Below, piece by piece: positions 45,838 to 57,609 of a DNA stretch of 64,000 nt. This stretch comes from Acephala macrosclerotiorum. Its lineage: Eukaryota; Ascomycota; Leotiomycetes; Helotiales; Mollisiaceae. Both the position numbers and the translations under genes were made by a program. The notes below the pieces were generated by a model that saw only the letters and a list, made by a program, of their open reading frames with translations, ran no database searches and was not told the origin of the DNA. Position 1 is the stretch's first letter; each line of letters begins with the position of its first letter. The stretch is from positions 28,897 to 92,896 of the forward strand of contig MU119425.1 in the NCBI GenBank assembly GCA_014904845.1, written 5' to 3'.

Positions 45838-47242
45838 TTATCGGGCGTTTACTCGACTCCCCCTGCAACGTTGACAGCACAACTCTGAACGTTGGTCCAG
45901 ATGGGAAGAAACTACTATTGAGGTCCACAGATGCAACGCGGAAATACTCAATCTCTCAAGTCGTTTCTGCGCCTCCCACAGCTCTCTCATCAACTGCTTC
46001 CGAGTACACTCCGCTGAGTAAGGCATCAATTGGCCATCTGTCTCGTAATCCCATGTTCGTAGAAGCGGAGGAAGATCCTTCGCTGGGATCTCTTTCTGTT
46101 TACCGTTTTCGTCTTCGATGGTGACCATAAGCTCCTTGCGCGGCTCGAACACAGGAATATCATGGTCGAACATCTTGCCTGCATAGTAGAAACCACATTG
46201 GTGCAAACCCATCCAATGAAAGAGGCCGGCGGCTTTCCAAGTACTCTCGGCAGGCGTTGGTCCTATTTTTTGCTGATTCTCGTTATCGCTCTCGCTTCCC
46301 TTCTCCCACTTCTCGAGTTTGATCATATTTAGCAAATCGTTCATCGTTGCGGACGGAGCATTCATACAGAATTCCACAATACCACCAGCAGTCCTAATCC
46401 ACATCTCCGCTCTTTTCCTATTCAATTTCCCAAAATGCTGTCTGAACTGCACCGTCGGCTTCACAGTAATTAGCAGTCTTACCCATCTTCTTCGGTTTAT
46501 CTTGCTTACCCCCAGCAATAGCTTTTACACCTCTCAGATTCACAGCAGACATCTTCGCCACAGCACCACTAGCCGAATCACACAGACCTTCTATCGTCTT
46601 GGGTTGCATCAAATGCCCCAAACCCTCAATCGGACTCGGTCGTTCCCCATAAGTCTTAAACCAGTTCTCTAAGAAATTACTCCTAGTCCTCATCGCCGTC
46701 GCACAAACGCTATGAATCCTATGCCTCGGATGTAGCGAGTTTAATTGCGGCTCAAATGCCCACAGAAACCCTACAAGGTTTTCTCATTGTGCTGAAATCG
46801 AAATTGCGGTCTTGATCGCCGATGTGGACGTGCAGACCTGTGCTTTCGGGGGGTGTAGTATTCGTAGGTATTTCGGAGGGAACATACCTTTCTGATTACC
46901 TGGAAATTTTCTTCAGTCATTGTTAGGATTGGGGAGACTACTTCAACGTCAATCCAATCCCAGCCGGGTTCGCATTCGTGGGTTCCAAGGAGCCCTCGCC
47001 GGTTACCCCCCAAGGGTGTAATTGCTTGGTGTTGAACCTTCTTTCAAGTAAGCATCGAGGCCAGCGATTTGAAGGGTGGATATGATATGACGGCGCGTTG
47101 CGGATTCGTGCGTAATGGTAGAGTCTGTTGGGGGGAAGTGGATTGTGCGCTTAGAGGCGGGTGAAGGGAGTTCAGCATTTGGATCTTTGAGAGTGGCAAC
47201 GAGGAATTTGAACTCGATGCCAAAGGTTAGTGGTGTCTCCAT
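45838..47242 (-). pseudogene. Amidoligase-like gene (fungal amidoligase_2 type) with several frameshifts
   Basis: The pieces in order give a recognisable protein. The start is METPLTFGIEFKFLVATLKD (ATG 47242). Then follow GWDWIDVEVVSPILTMTEEN, STGLHVHIGDQDRNFDFSTM, LVGFLWAFEPQLNSLHPRHR and VQFRQHFGKLNRKRAEMWI, then MWIRTAGGIVEFC. This is the layout of putative amidoligases in the ATP-grasp/glutamine-synthetase-like fold, which form amide bonds between an acid and an amine. The frame must change at a six-C run (47006-47011), at a six-G run (46848-46853), at GG/TTTT near 46778-46783, and again near 46440-46465. No intron with matching phases explains these. Either the gene is decayed or the homopolymers carry sequence errors. 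Confidence 0.6.
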
Positions 47243-47953
47243 GTCTGACTACTTATCTTTTATGTTTTTTGATTGATCTCTTTGTCGTGGTTTATACTGT
47301 GTTCAAGTGTTACAATGGTGGAAGAAAAATTTGCTCTGCCATTTTCAAGGCAGAGAGAACAATTATGTTTATACGATGCAGAATGTCTTTCAAGTGGAAT
47401 CTAAAAAATATATTCAACTCCTTGTTACTTAGCATCAATGACAATGAATTCATTGCCTTGATTGTGCTGCAAATCGAAGGTCATTGTGGTCTTTTCAATT
47501 TTATTGTATAAACCTGGTACCATTTCTGAGTTGTAACTCGAGTAGATTACCACGGTATGCATAATTCTTCATTCTATTTTCATGCATATGTTTATGATTG
47601 GGGTAAGAGTCACTGGAAATATTCTGTTCTTGGAATAACCTCACTAAGAAAGGGTGAAGATGCGCTCAAGCGGGCGTGACAAACACTTACTCACATCACG
47701 GAAACTCAACATTTCGTTTATCACTCCTCCTATTCTCAGGAGTCAAAAAACCTCACGTTGGCTGGCGATGACTTGCAAGCATCACAAGATCTGAACTTCG
47801 CGGAGAAATGTTAATGATTGGGTCGGTTAAAGTTGGATGAAATTATCAACTTTTAATCAATGTCTTGTTGAAAGACAAGAGTGAGGAAAGTCCGCCAATC
47901 ATGACAGAAACACCAACTCCTCCAAGAAGCCTTCCCTTTCCGTTTACCAGGGT
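47243..47953. other. A+T-richer intergenic region
   Basis: No gene recognised. The plus-strand frame at 47230-47511 is hydrophobic and low-complexity, without homology I recognise. Confidence 0.4.
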
Positions 47954-48736
47954 CTAGCAGGAGTCTTGCCTAACGATAACATTCCAGGAGTCTGTATAGA
48001 ATTGCTGACCGGACGTCCACAGCACTCCATCCCCGATATCAATGTAGCAATTCACGGCAATGTTGTCGGCGCCAGTGGCAATGTCGGCGAATGAGTTGAG
48101 TGTGTAGGAGGTCGTATGCTATGAATCAATTTAGCAACAATCAATTGATCAACCAAAGCATTAAGCTTCAACTTACATCGTTGCACCAATAGATGGCTGC
48201 ATCGTACGAACAACTAACTCTACCACAGTTTCCAGGTCCGGGGCCATTAGTCTAGTAGGGCAGGCAGTTAGCAACACCTCGACCTCTTAGTTCGTCGAGT
48301 GTCACGAGCTACATACTGGACTTCCCGAAACACCATCCAAATAATTGACTCCACTGATGATAGAGTCGAAATCACAGTACGCCCATCTTCCACCACAAAA
48401 GTACGACTCCACAGTATACCTTTTCTCATTGTCTCGCTTTTCAGCTGCAACTGCTCGTCTGGCCAGAGACTTCTTGTCCGTGGGTGGGAACTCTGTCTCG
48501 AAGTCTGGATTGATGGCGGATAGTTGTTGGTAAACTTCTTGAATAGTGCCGTTGACGAGGACGGTAGGACCTCCGGCTGTGGTCAAGACTTCCCATTGGA
48601 TGTCTACGATGTTGTAGCCTTCGAGGACAGCAGCGGCCTGGAGTTGTCAGTCTTGATATAGTCTGAAGCTGGAGGGAAAGCCTACACCTAAAGCTAGAAA
48701 AGCAACGCACAATAGAGACCAAGTCGCCGACAACAT
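47954..48736 (-). CDS. Small secreted Cys-rich protein with Kex2-type propeptide
   Basis: Exons 48736-48686, 48637-48317, 48251-48177 and 48118-47954, all phase 0, 203 residues. Signal peptide MLSATWSLLCVAFLALG. A propeptide follows with two KR sites (about residues 85 and 90, AAEKRDNEKR). The predicted mature part begins YTVESYFCGGRWAYC, then NGPGPGNCGRVSCSYDAAIY, WCND, and ends WNVIVRQDSC. At least eight Cys probably form disulfides. I recognise the C-terminal pattern (CGRVSCS...WCND...WNVIV) as a widespread ascomycete secreted family without assigned function. Its place beside the A+T block makes an effector-like role possible but unproven. Confidence 0.85.
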
Positions 48737-48947
48737 TTTCGAGTTTGCAAAAATTGAATTGAGGCTTTAACTATGGTTGTGAACTACTAAATATTATTAT
48801 CGAAGGGGACAATCGTGAATTTGTAGAATTTTGTCAATAGATGCAGCAATTCGAATCAATGTAACCTCATCCTACATTCGGATTCAACAACATGTTCCGG
48901 CAACCCACTTCAATTGTTCGGCACATTAGTCAAATTATACTATCCTA

Positions 48948-49827
48948 TCAGATTCTTGAAGCATCAAACTCTGCTGCTGTGCCTTTTACGGGCCTCGAAA
49001 GCCTTGATTCTTTTTGGACATCAATGTTGAACAAGGTAGTATCGAGGCTCCCTTGAGAGGTTCCTGCGCCCCATCGGTTAGACTTCACCACACCTCGTGT
49101 TGCAGTCTCAGCTGGAAATTTCACTGAGTGCGTGAATCTAGATGTCGTTCTAAGACGGAAACACAGTCTTGACAAAATGACTATGATGTACGGGATCCAA
49201 ATTTCATGCCTAGGTATGGATGTGCCAACTTTCAAAACTAATCTTTGACATCTAGATTTCCATAACCTTTTAACTTCTGTTCCTTTCGCAATGCTCATGT
49301 AGATCGAGTTGATGGTAGCTCTAGCTGACAGGTCAGGCTGCAGGCTACCGGGTAAATCGCTCATCTGATCATTGCGGGGCACCCGTAAGCAATTCTGCAG
49401 CCACATCTGCAAACGCTGATTTTCTTCTTTGTTACTGGTTTGGTCGGAGTAACCCTGCCTGAGCTTGCCCAAGTAAGGTCACACTATTCCTGAGGAGGAC
49501 CAAGATGCATTGTCGAGGCGGTTACACCCGTTCCGTAGGACCCCTATTTTAGAGGTCCAACAGGGTGTGGATGTATTCGGGGGCTGAAGAATGTGACATT
49601 CTGACATGCTGAACATCGGATAACATTATAGCAGCTAATCGTTCGTAGTCTGAATGATTGACGAGAGTTTCCCGCATTTGATGAATAGAAAATGATCCGA
49701 TCAACACGTGCATTCGCTTAAAAAGAGCACTATGTAGACCTAAATAACGTGAATGCAATGCTGACTGAGATCTCGATGATACATCAGACGACGAGGATCC
49801 ACTTGCAACGGCGCTTCTATCTTTCAT
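48948..49827 (-). pseudogene. Possible gene remnant beside the A+T block
   Basis: Two coding-looking segments. ATG 49827 begins MKDRSAVASGSSSSDVSSRS and continues with helical sequence (FSIHQMRETLVNHSDYERLA) to a stop at 49549. A second frame at 49472-48948 contains LPGSLQPDLSARATINSIYM. No phase-matched intron joins them. The first segment vaguely recalls helical regulatory regions of fungal NLR-like proteins, but this is a weak impression. It could be a truncated gene next to the repeat-derived block. Confidence 0.25.
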
Positions 49828-49979
49828 GTTTTCAACGCTGGAGAATGCCTCATGTTATCGAAGTCATGTGCTGAAGATTTAGGGGGCAATAGGGGCTCGG
49901 TAAAGTGACGAAGGCGTATTTCCAAATCCAACATCGCCGTTTTTGGCAAATTATCGATTATTTTCTTCAATTTGCAAAG

Positions 49980-52140
49980 ATTATAATTAGCGAGAAAAAT
50001 AAATTTTTATAATATATATAAAAAATAAAAATTATATTATATATTTTATATATTTTTTAAATAAAATTAATTATTTATAAATTATAAATATTAAATATTA
50101 TTATTATTATTAATATTAAATTAATTTTTATAAATATTTTTTATTTTTTAATAATATTTATAAATTATAAATTATAAAATTTAAATTATTTTTATTTAAA
50201 ATAATAAAATAATAAAATTTAATTTTATAATTATATAATTTTTAAAATTATAAATTAAATAAAAATTTTAAAATTTTATATCGATAAATTTTAATTTAAT
50301 TAAAAATTTATTAATAATTAAATCGACGTATTATATTACGTAAATAAGTAAATATATATAATATAAATAATTCAAATGAATAATCTATAAATAAAGAGCT
50401 CGACTATATATAAATAGAAATCACGTATATAATACGTAAATATAAAAAGTTTTTTGTAATATATTATTTTTTATTCGATTTAATTCTAATTTAAAATGCT
50501 ATTTATCGAACTTATTAAATTACAATTAGATTAAAATCGTTTAATTAGACTAATTAAATAATAATTTATTTTTTTAAATTTTTTAAACGAATTTTAAACG
50601 TTTTAAATATTTTAAATATTTTAAATATTTTAAATATTTTAAATATTTTAAATATATTAAAATTTATAAATATAAAATGTTTAATAAATTTAAAATTAAA
50701 TTATTTGAAATTTTATATATAGAATTTTTTATATTATAAAACTTTATTTTAAAAATTTTAATTGATTTTATTAAACGCGTATAACGATAAAATTTTTTTA
50801 TAATTCGAAATACGCAAAAATACTTTATATAATTAGCGTACTTAGTAACTATAAAAATTACTCGAAATACCTCGAATTAAACTCAAATTAAATATAAATT
50901 TCGTAATTTCAAATCGTAATATTTTACGAATTAAAAATCGTATTAAAAAACTATTTAATATAATTTTTTATATTTATTAAAAATTATTTAAAAATAATAA
51001 AATTTTAAAATTTTATTAAAAATTAAATATAATGCACTTTTGTAAAGTATATAATACAATGTAATATAAATATTTAAAATATTAATTTTTTAATCGAGAA
51101 ATATAAAAATTTATAATCGATTTTTAAAATTTAAATTAATTTTTAAAATTTAAATTCGTATATTAATATAATTAATATAATTAACGAATTAATAAAAATA
51201 ATCGCGTAATTCGAATAATTAAAATTATAAAATTTTTTTATTATTATATTAAAATATATCGTTATAAAATTTAAAATAAAAATTTTAATATATATTTTAT
51301 TTTATAAAATTTTTATTTATTAATTTAAAAATATTTTAAATCGTATTATTTTTAAAAATTTAAATTTAATAAAATAAATAATATATAATATTTTATATAT
51401 ATAATCGAATAAAATAAAATAAAATAAAATAAAATAAAATAAAATAAAATAAAATAAAATAAAATAAAATAAAATAAAATAAAATAAAATAAAATATTTA
51501 TAATTAAAAATATATATATATAATTAAAATATTTAATATTTTTCGTTTAAAAAATTAATATTTTAAATTTATATATTTTAATTAATTCAAATTAAATATT
51601 TTAAACGCTTTAAACGATTTTAAATTTTTTAAACGTTTTAAATATTTTAAATATAAAATTTATTATTTTAATTTAAATTAATTTAATAAATTCGATAATA
51701 ATTTTTTAATCGATTTAATTATATTTAAAAAAATTAAATTTATTATTATTAAATTGAAATTTATTAATATAATTTAAAATAAAATATTTATTAAATATTA
51801 AAAAAAATCGTTTATAATTAAAAATTAAATTTATTAATTATTTATATATATTATATTTATTATATTTATAATATTTTTACGTTTTTTATATAATATTTAT
51901 TTAAAAAATTTAATAATTTAATAATTTAATATAAATAAATAAATATAAATAAATAATTTAAATATAATTTTTTTTTTAAATAAAATTTATATTATTATTA
52001 ATAATATTAAATAATAAAATAAATAATATAAAATTAATTATTTTATTATATATATAATTTATAATATATTAAAAAATTATAATAAATCGTATACGTAAAA
52101 TTCAAACGAAACTTATACGCGTACTATGTATAAAGGCCTA
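49980..52140. repeat. A+T-rich isochore, probably RIP-degraded repeats (left block)
   Basis: A sharp change from normal composition to nearly pure A/T. Positions 49995-50281 contain no G or C at all. Elsewhere most remaining C and G occur as CpG. No open reading frame is supported. This is what repeat-induced point mutation of transposons leaves, followed by microsatellite growth. The original element cannot be identified by eye. Composition returns to normal around 52130-52200. Confidence 0.85.
51411..51495. repeat. (AAAAT)n microsatellite, 17 perfect units
   Basis: Seventeen uninterrupted AAAAT units inside the left A+T block. Shorter repeats of the ttttaaata type also occur near 50600-50655. 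Confidence 0.95.
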
Positions 52141-52272
52141 TAGGAAAGTTGATTTTATTTAAAAGTGAGATTGGAAAAATAAAAAAATAAAACTATTAAA
52201 AATGTAATCAGGATCTTGCAAGCTACTACAATCACGTGGAATTCCAAGTCGATCGACTGACGACGAAGGTGG

Positions 52273-52525
52273 ACCTCTCCACCGGAGAAAAAAGTGGCGA
52301 TTTTGTTCAAGTGCGCAAATGCGACAAATCTGCAATATTACTAATAAATAATTATCAAATCTTATAATATTTTTTCATGTGCATATACATTAGCTACCTT
52401 TTAAAGTATTCCCCTAGCTACAAAGGTTTTGGGGTATAGAATGGTGAGAAATAAAGTGTCGAGTACTTTGGATTTTGGTGTCCTCGCGTACCAAAGTCGG
52501 CCACTTTTTTCTCCGGTGGAGAGGT
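52273..52525. mobile_element. MITE-like element with 26-bp perfect terminal inverted repeats
   Basis: Positions 52273-52298 and 52500-52525 are exact reverse complements over 26 bp (core ctctccaccggagaaa). Similarity continues inward for about ten more bases with one gap. The 253-bp segment has no coding capacity. It lies just where the A+T block gives way to normal DNA. No clear target-site duplication is visible, so a non-transposon hairpin remains possible. Confidence 0.6.
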
Positions 52526-54278
52526 GGGCATCACAGCCTGAAACAAATCCCCGAAATATTGGGTAAGATTGCTTTGGTTAAGAAAAACTGATCACCAGTC
52601 TATTTTCTTTCTCGTACCTTTTTATAGTCGGAAAAATCCGGCATCTTTAACCACTTTATATCAGGTTATGAGAGTTTAAGCAAGGAGCTATAAATAATTT
52701 TTGTTGCATATCGCATTTTCAGGCATTGCAAAGAACTAGTTATTAACTGAGTCCGGATTTGATACGAGTCTTCGATGAAGTGGTTAAAAAACGCTCTTAG
52801 TATACTTTAGAAATGTTGTGAAAACGTTTCTATGCCATTCTGCGATTAGCGCTCATATAGCTCAAGAAGGATGGGCAGCGCTTGGTGTAAATTCTGTGGA
52901 AATGGAAACTTTTAGTTCTTTACTTCCCCTTTTCTCATTTCTTAAGCTAGCAGTACCCGAAATGGATTCTGGAGACGAATTTGAGCTAAGAAGCTCCAAT
53001 TGAGTTGGTTACTGGGCGTCGAAGTCGAGGTACCTCGTTCTGGGATTGGTCACCATTCCAAATTTGAGCTGCGTTTGATCAGGACTCTAGTAGCCAACAA
53101 AATGCTGTGTGGCTGGTCTCACCACAACTTCCCAGCCGAGGCAAGGAGCAGGTCCCAGACCACGTAGGGTCCTCGGGTGAGGCGTGAGCTACCCCTCCAG
53201 CGATCATGCTCGTGGCGAAAGGATCTACGCTTTCATTGGACAACTCCATCACGACTGCAGGGGCAAGTTACTCGCGTTGGCGAAAAACCTAAAGAATGGA
53301 GCGGTATAAAGACAAAGCAATGCAAGTCCAGCGGCACGCACCGAGTGTGCCCTGACTGTAAGCCAACTTGACTCTCAATTACGGACTTTCGAAAAGGTCA
53401 ACGATCAATTCAATTCAACAAATATGGACGAATTCTGGTTTGTTGAGAATTCGGGAACTAGCCACACGTACGCCACAACCCAGGGGTTGATAGCTTCGGC
53501 CACATCTTGACACCGGAGTGACGATGGAGAGTAGACGGACTGAGAACGAGAAAAAGAACAACAAATACCACAACGACTGTCTGCGCTTTCCAGACGAGAG
53601 TGTTTCAACTGGGGTTGTCGTGAGTTTGTACCTCCCCCCCCCCTACTTTTCGATTCCAACCGCACCACCGTCATTGTGCGTATTCTGCGAGTTGTTTCAC
53701 GTTCCTAAGAAAGTTCTGCAAGCTGCCTTGTGCCGGCAGTGCGCTTCATTGGGGACGAACCAAAGCTAACGACATCCTGCCCGCCAGATCCCCTGTTATG
53801 CACGCCTTGGATTGAACACCGGTGAGTGGTTCGTCCTGTCTGCTGGTAAGGTTTGTGATGAAGGAAAAGATTCCGCCCCGCAGAAAGCAGTGGTATTCTC
53901 TGATCTAGTCCTCGATAGGCTGATGGAGAAGGGCAAAATGATCGTATTCCCCGGATGCAGTGCGCAGTCGCCTGCGAGACTGCAGAGAGATGTGCCATTG
54001 CGCAACGACTCCTTGGGACGATTGCCAGCGCAGACAGGAACATGGTGTGGGATGACATGAGTATGCGAGAATGATCTCCCGGGTATTTTGTCCACCGCCG
54101 ATTCTCGAATCATTGTGTCTCACGCATCCAACTTGCCGTTGACAAATGACGTGGGTTTCATGGTCTCCGCTTTCTTGTATCAATTCTCGTCGCATTTCCT
54201 CATTTCTCTTATTCTCGTATGAACATACTTCCTCAATCTCTCTTCTGCCACTTCCACTGCTCCCAACGATTACTCGCA
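52526..54278. other. Gene-poor stretch, no supported gene
   Basis: Several open frames on both strands, none with an ATG start and conserved features. A plus-strand frame at 53812-54060 (EWFVLSAGKVCDEGKDSAPQ) has coding-like composition and could be an exon of an unresolved gene. A C-homopolymer lies near 53634-53642. Confidence 0.35.
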
Positions 54279-54936
54279 ATGGAGCACAACATGGCATTCG
54301 CTCACAACAGAAACAATATGACCGCCGTTCAGCAGATGTTCCCGACAGGAGGGGTTCAAGCCTATGCAAATTCAGCGTGTCCGCACGCGCGACTGGAGAG
54401 CATGTTAGCATTGGATGTTGATGCGAAACTCGGTGGATTCAATATGCTGGAGGCGATGGGGGGTTTGCATGGTGCGAAGCTTGTTGGATTCGGTGTGCTG
54501 AAGGCGATGGGGGGTTTACATGGTGCGAAGCTTGCTAAATTCGACATGTCAATGGTGAAGTTGGGCGTTCAGGGTCTGCAGCTTGGTGACATCGATCTGC
54601 CAAAAGCGAAGCTCGGCTTGGATAGTCGTGTGTCGCTGAGCTGTGAATCTGCAGATGAAGACGAGGAGCTTGTGGATGATGACCCTTATCCTGTTGTCGG
54701 TCCATCACCGAATCCAAAGCCTGTAAGTTATATTCTTTCACCTTGGTCATCATAGGTTAATGTTTTTGAAGGATACTAATACACCAACTCCCGGCAATCG
54801 ACAGGACTCGAGCTCCTTGCCTATCTCCGCGAAACTCCCTCTCACGAAGCACTTCCCGTTCATCTCTACATACCTCGAATCTGGTGTCGCAATGTGGGGG
54901 ATTGACGGCAGGCTTGGAAGGCAGGCCTTCTTTTAG
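54279..54936 (+). CDS. Unknown protein with four 17-residue repeats
   Basis: Exons 54279-54722 and 54805-54936 give 191 residues. The intron has GTAAGT donor, TACTAAT branch and GACAG acceptor. After an Asn/Met-rich start (MEHNMAFAHNRNNMTAVQQM) there are four degenerate 17-residue units: LGGFNMLEAMGGLHGAK, LVGFGVLKAMGGLHGAK, LAKFDMSMVKLGVQGLQ and a shorter LGDIDLPKAKLG. An acidic stretch (ESADEDEELVDDD) and Pro-rich sequence follow, then the short second exon. No signal peptide, no transmembrane helix and no family recognised. Confidence 0.5.
54435..54536. repeat. 51-bp tandem duplication within the repeat-protein gene
   Basis: Units 54435-54485 and 54486-54536 are nearly identical in DNA (both contain gcgatggggggtttrcatgg), so this copy is recent. 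Flanking 51-bp units are more diverged. Confidence 0.85.
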
Positions 54937-56316
54937 ATGGAAGAGTCGTATCGACTTGCGTAAAGGCTTGGAAAGCATACTACGAAGAAGTTCCACAACT
55001 ATCACACCGCGTGTCTTCGGGGAGGTGTTTGGAGACACAATTGCGTGGCAGCAGGCGTATTCTTTGAGAAGTAGAAGCGGAAGAAATCATGTTGCAATTT
55101 GCACTCGGGTCGCAAACTTTGCGTTCTTCATCACGACCTTTTTGTCTTTCGACAATGCATATGCGCGCCGCTCAACTTCTACAAATGGTGATAGCCCCCT
55201 CCACACGTATCCCTTTCAGCCTTCCGCCCCTTTCTAGCCTTGTACGACATAATCGCAATCATTTCCTCGCCCTCCTTCCATCAATACAACCTCAAATTCT
55301 GTTAGAGTTCCTTTTGGATAATTATTATTCCCTCTACATCTTCACTCCCAGCCACAGTCCAAGAAAGGAGGGGGGCTTCCAGCAGGTCGCCTCCAACAAT
55401 GTGCATCTTCTCGTCAATCTCACCGCTTCGCCAGCCCTAATACTTCCATCGCATTTTCATTGATCCGCACAACTTTAATTATTTCGATGGGGAGAAGGTT
55501 CTCAATCAATTTCCTCTTGCTTTCGCGCAGTTTTTCCAAGTTATCGATCGCTTCACGATACAGTCGACGATATTATTATTCCAGAGTGTCAATTCCAGTA
55601 TCAAGTCGGGTGAATTTGGACTCGCATTCCACAGCCTCGTATACCACAACACGTGTAAGCAACCAATCCATCCAATCCCCAACTCTTCCACCATGCGACC
55701 TCTTCGTCCTATCGAAACACCGTTCCCTACATCTGATGCCAGCCGGCGCACCATCAGCCTCTCATACCATACTCAATATGCAACTCAGCCCAAGGCAGAG
55801 AATGCTCTGCGCGAAGACTGGGCGTGGATTGAGCTACGGGCGTTATACACAGTCTCATAAGATGGAGATCTGCCGCACTCCTTCGCCGTCTTTCCTTTCT
55901 GACGCAAGAATCGCGAAGTTTCTCTTCTTGATTTAAATGCACGGAAACCCTTTGGTCATTGGAATCATGAGCGTAGCCTTAGTTCGCTGTGCGACGTCCA
56001 TCCACAAGCAAACAATGTTTTGTGAGGCTGAAGTTCAGGCTGCAGCCTTATTTCCCTCGCGTGCGATGGGCAGCTGTTTCACTGCTAATGTGGATGATGC
56101 AGAGAAAGGTATCTTTAGGCTTACGGAGAGCGATCTCGAGAGCATGAAGAGAGCTGTGATCGGTGGGAACCGTGGCGATACCGTCCAGAAACCAGAAGGG
56201 GTCGTCGGATCTAGTACTGGCGTTGAGCGGTTTGGCGGGGTTGAGGAAGATGTGATTGCGCAGGAGAAGATTGAAGGCCAAGGTTTGAAAATTTTGATCA
56301 ACAAACAGTAGATTTG
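54937..56316. other. No confident gene; short open frames
   Basis: Overlapping plus-strand frames without family features. The best small candidate is 55693-55860: ATG in good context (accATG), 55 residues, MRPLRPIETPFPTSDASRRT and ending EDWAWIELRALYTVS. A frame at 55937-56311 (ending EKIEGQGLKILINKQ) and one around 55150-55390 (LVRHNRNHFLALLPSIQPQI) could be exons of unresolved genes. I would not name any of them. Confidence 0.3.
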
Positions 56317-57609
56317 ATGGAGTTGCTGATGCTGGCTGCAGAACCCGAAGACCGTATGAAATCAACTATAACTTCTACTGCAGTTTCTGGGGTATCGAGT
56401 GGCGATAAAGAAATAATTGTACCTGCTAGCAAAGTTGGAAATAGGGCTCGACGGGACACTGGACGTGAACGTATCATCGAGAAGAATTGTTAGTCTATTC
56501 CTAACGCCTTCACCCCCTCTCTCATCTATATTGGCCAGAACTAAAATCTCGTTGCTCTCGTAGATGAAGATTACCCTCAAGGTTGGCCCAGGATCGCTGC
56601 ATTCCTCAACACCTCTTCTACACTCGCTGTTTGGCGTCGTTTTGGAACCGCCCACAATCGAGTTCTGCTTCATCTTCAAGCTACCATCACGCGCCTCGAA
56701 CAGCAGCTCGACGAGCTGGACAAGGCCGACGCAGAAGATCCAGCACGACTATACAGGCTTCGAAGAAATGAGTGGCGTGAAGGATGGGATACAGCGCAGA
56801 AGGACATTCTTGAGGAAATGCACCGGAAGCTAGTGGAATACGGTAACGAATCCTTCGAATACCATACACAGTGGTTGTGCTGGTATAATAGTAGAGGAAA
56901 AGAAACTGAAGGAGGACAAATGGCTGACCGAAACTTCTGTTCAGATGAGCTCCTCCTCAAGGACAGTCAGCTGCGATCTCTCACCCCGGCACCAGTGCGC
57001 GAGTATATGAAGGTATTCGATTGGATCTACGGCGTCAAGCCGCTTGACATTGGCCAGTACGATTTTATCTACCACCGTGGTGATTTCGTTTGCTCTGCCA
57101 AACGAGAGAAGAACGCGTTCGACGATTTCATCAAGTCGTGTGTTAGTCGCTGGCCAAATTCGCGATTTCAGGTAGGCACCAAGTTCCTCCCCGCATACCA
57201 GACCTTCCGAATCCTATCATGATCGAGTGCTGGAATGAAAGAGATTGCAGATTGACTGATTCAAAAGCAGCGATTCTTACGCGATGGGAAGCAAGTCCAT
57301 GGGACCCATGACAAACAAGTCCAGTTTTTCTCCAGTGCAAAACTCGCACTGTTCGCAAAGTTCTTGACCATCTGTGTCGCCATAACGATTCTGCTGATCC
57401 CAATCTTCCTGCTATCGCTGGTAGAGATGAGTAAAGTTGTTACCTTGATCGTAGTACTAATCTTCGTACTGACATTCGCGACACTGATGTCACTGCTGAC
57501 AGCCGCGGGGCCGGAGAGTATATTTGTTGGCACTTGCACGTACTCCGCGGTTCTAGTGGTGTTTTTAGGAAATGTGCAAGGAGCAACAGCTCCAGGTGGT
57601 GGTTCTTGA
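56317..57609 (+). CDS. DUF6594-like fungal membrane protein
   Basis: Exons 56317-56488, 56564-57171 and 57271-57609 give 372 residues (359 if the ATG at 56356 is used). Family signature right after the first intron: YEDYPQGWPRIAAFLNTSST, then LAVWRRFGTAHNRVLLHLQA, coiled coil TRLEQQLDELDKADAED, and the RLRRNEWREGWDTAQKDIL region. The C-terminus has three transmembrane helices (FLTICVAITILLIPIFLLSL, VVTLIVVLIFVLTFATLMSL, VGTCTYSAVLVVFLG). This family is greatly expanded in ascomycetes and has no assigned function. The first intron (75 bp) is required to restore NYEDYP. Confidence 0.85.

Noticed and set aside
49980..52140. Left A+T block as mitochondrial DNA or a centromere
   Set aside because: No mitochondrial genes, and the block is only about 2 kb with sharp nuclear gene flanks; RIP-degraded repeat is the simpler reading. 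Centromere cannot be judged from one window.
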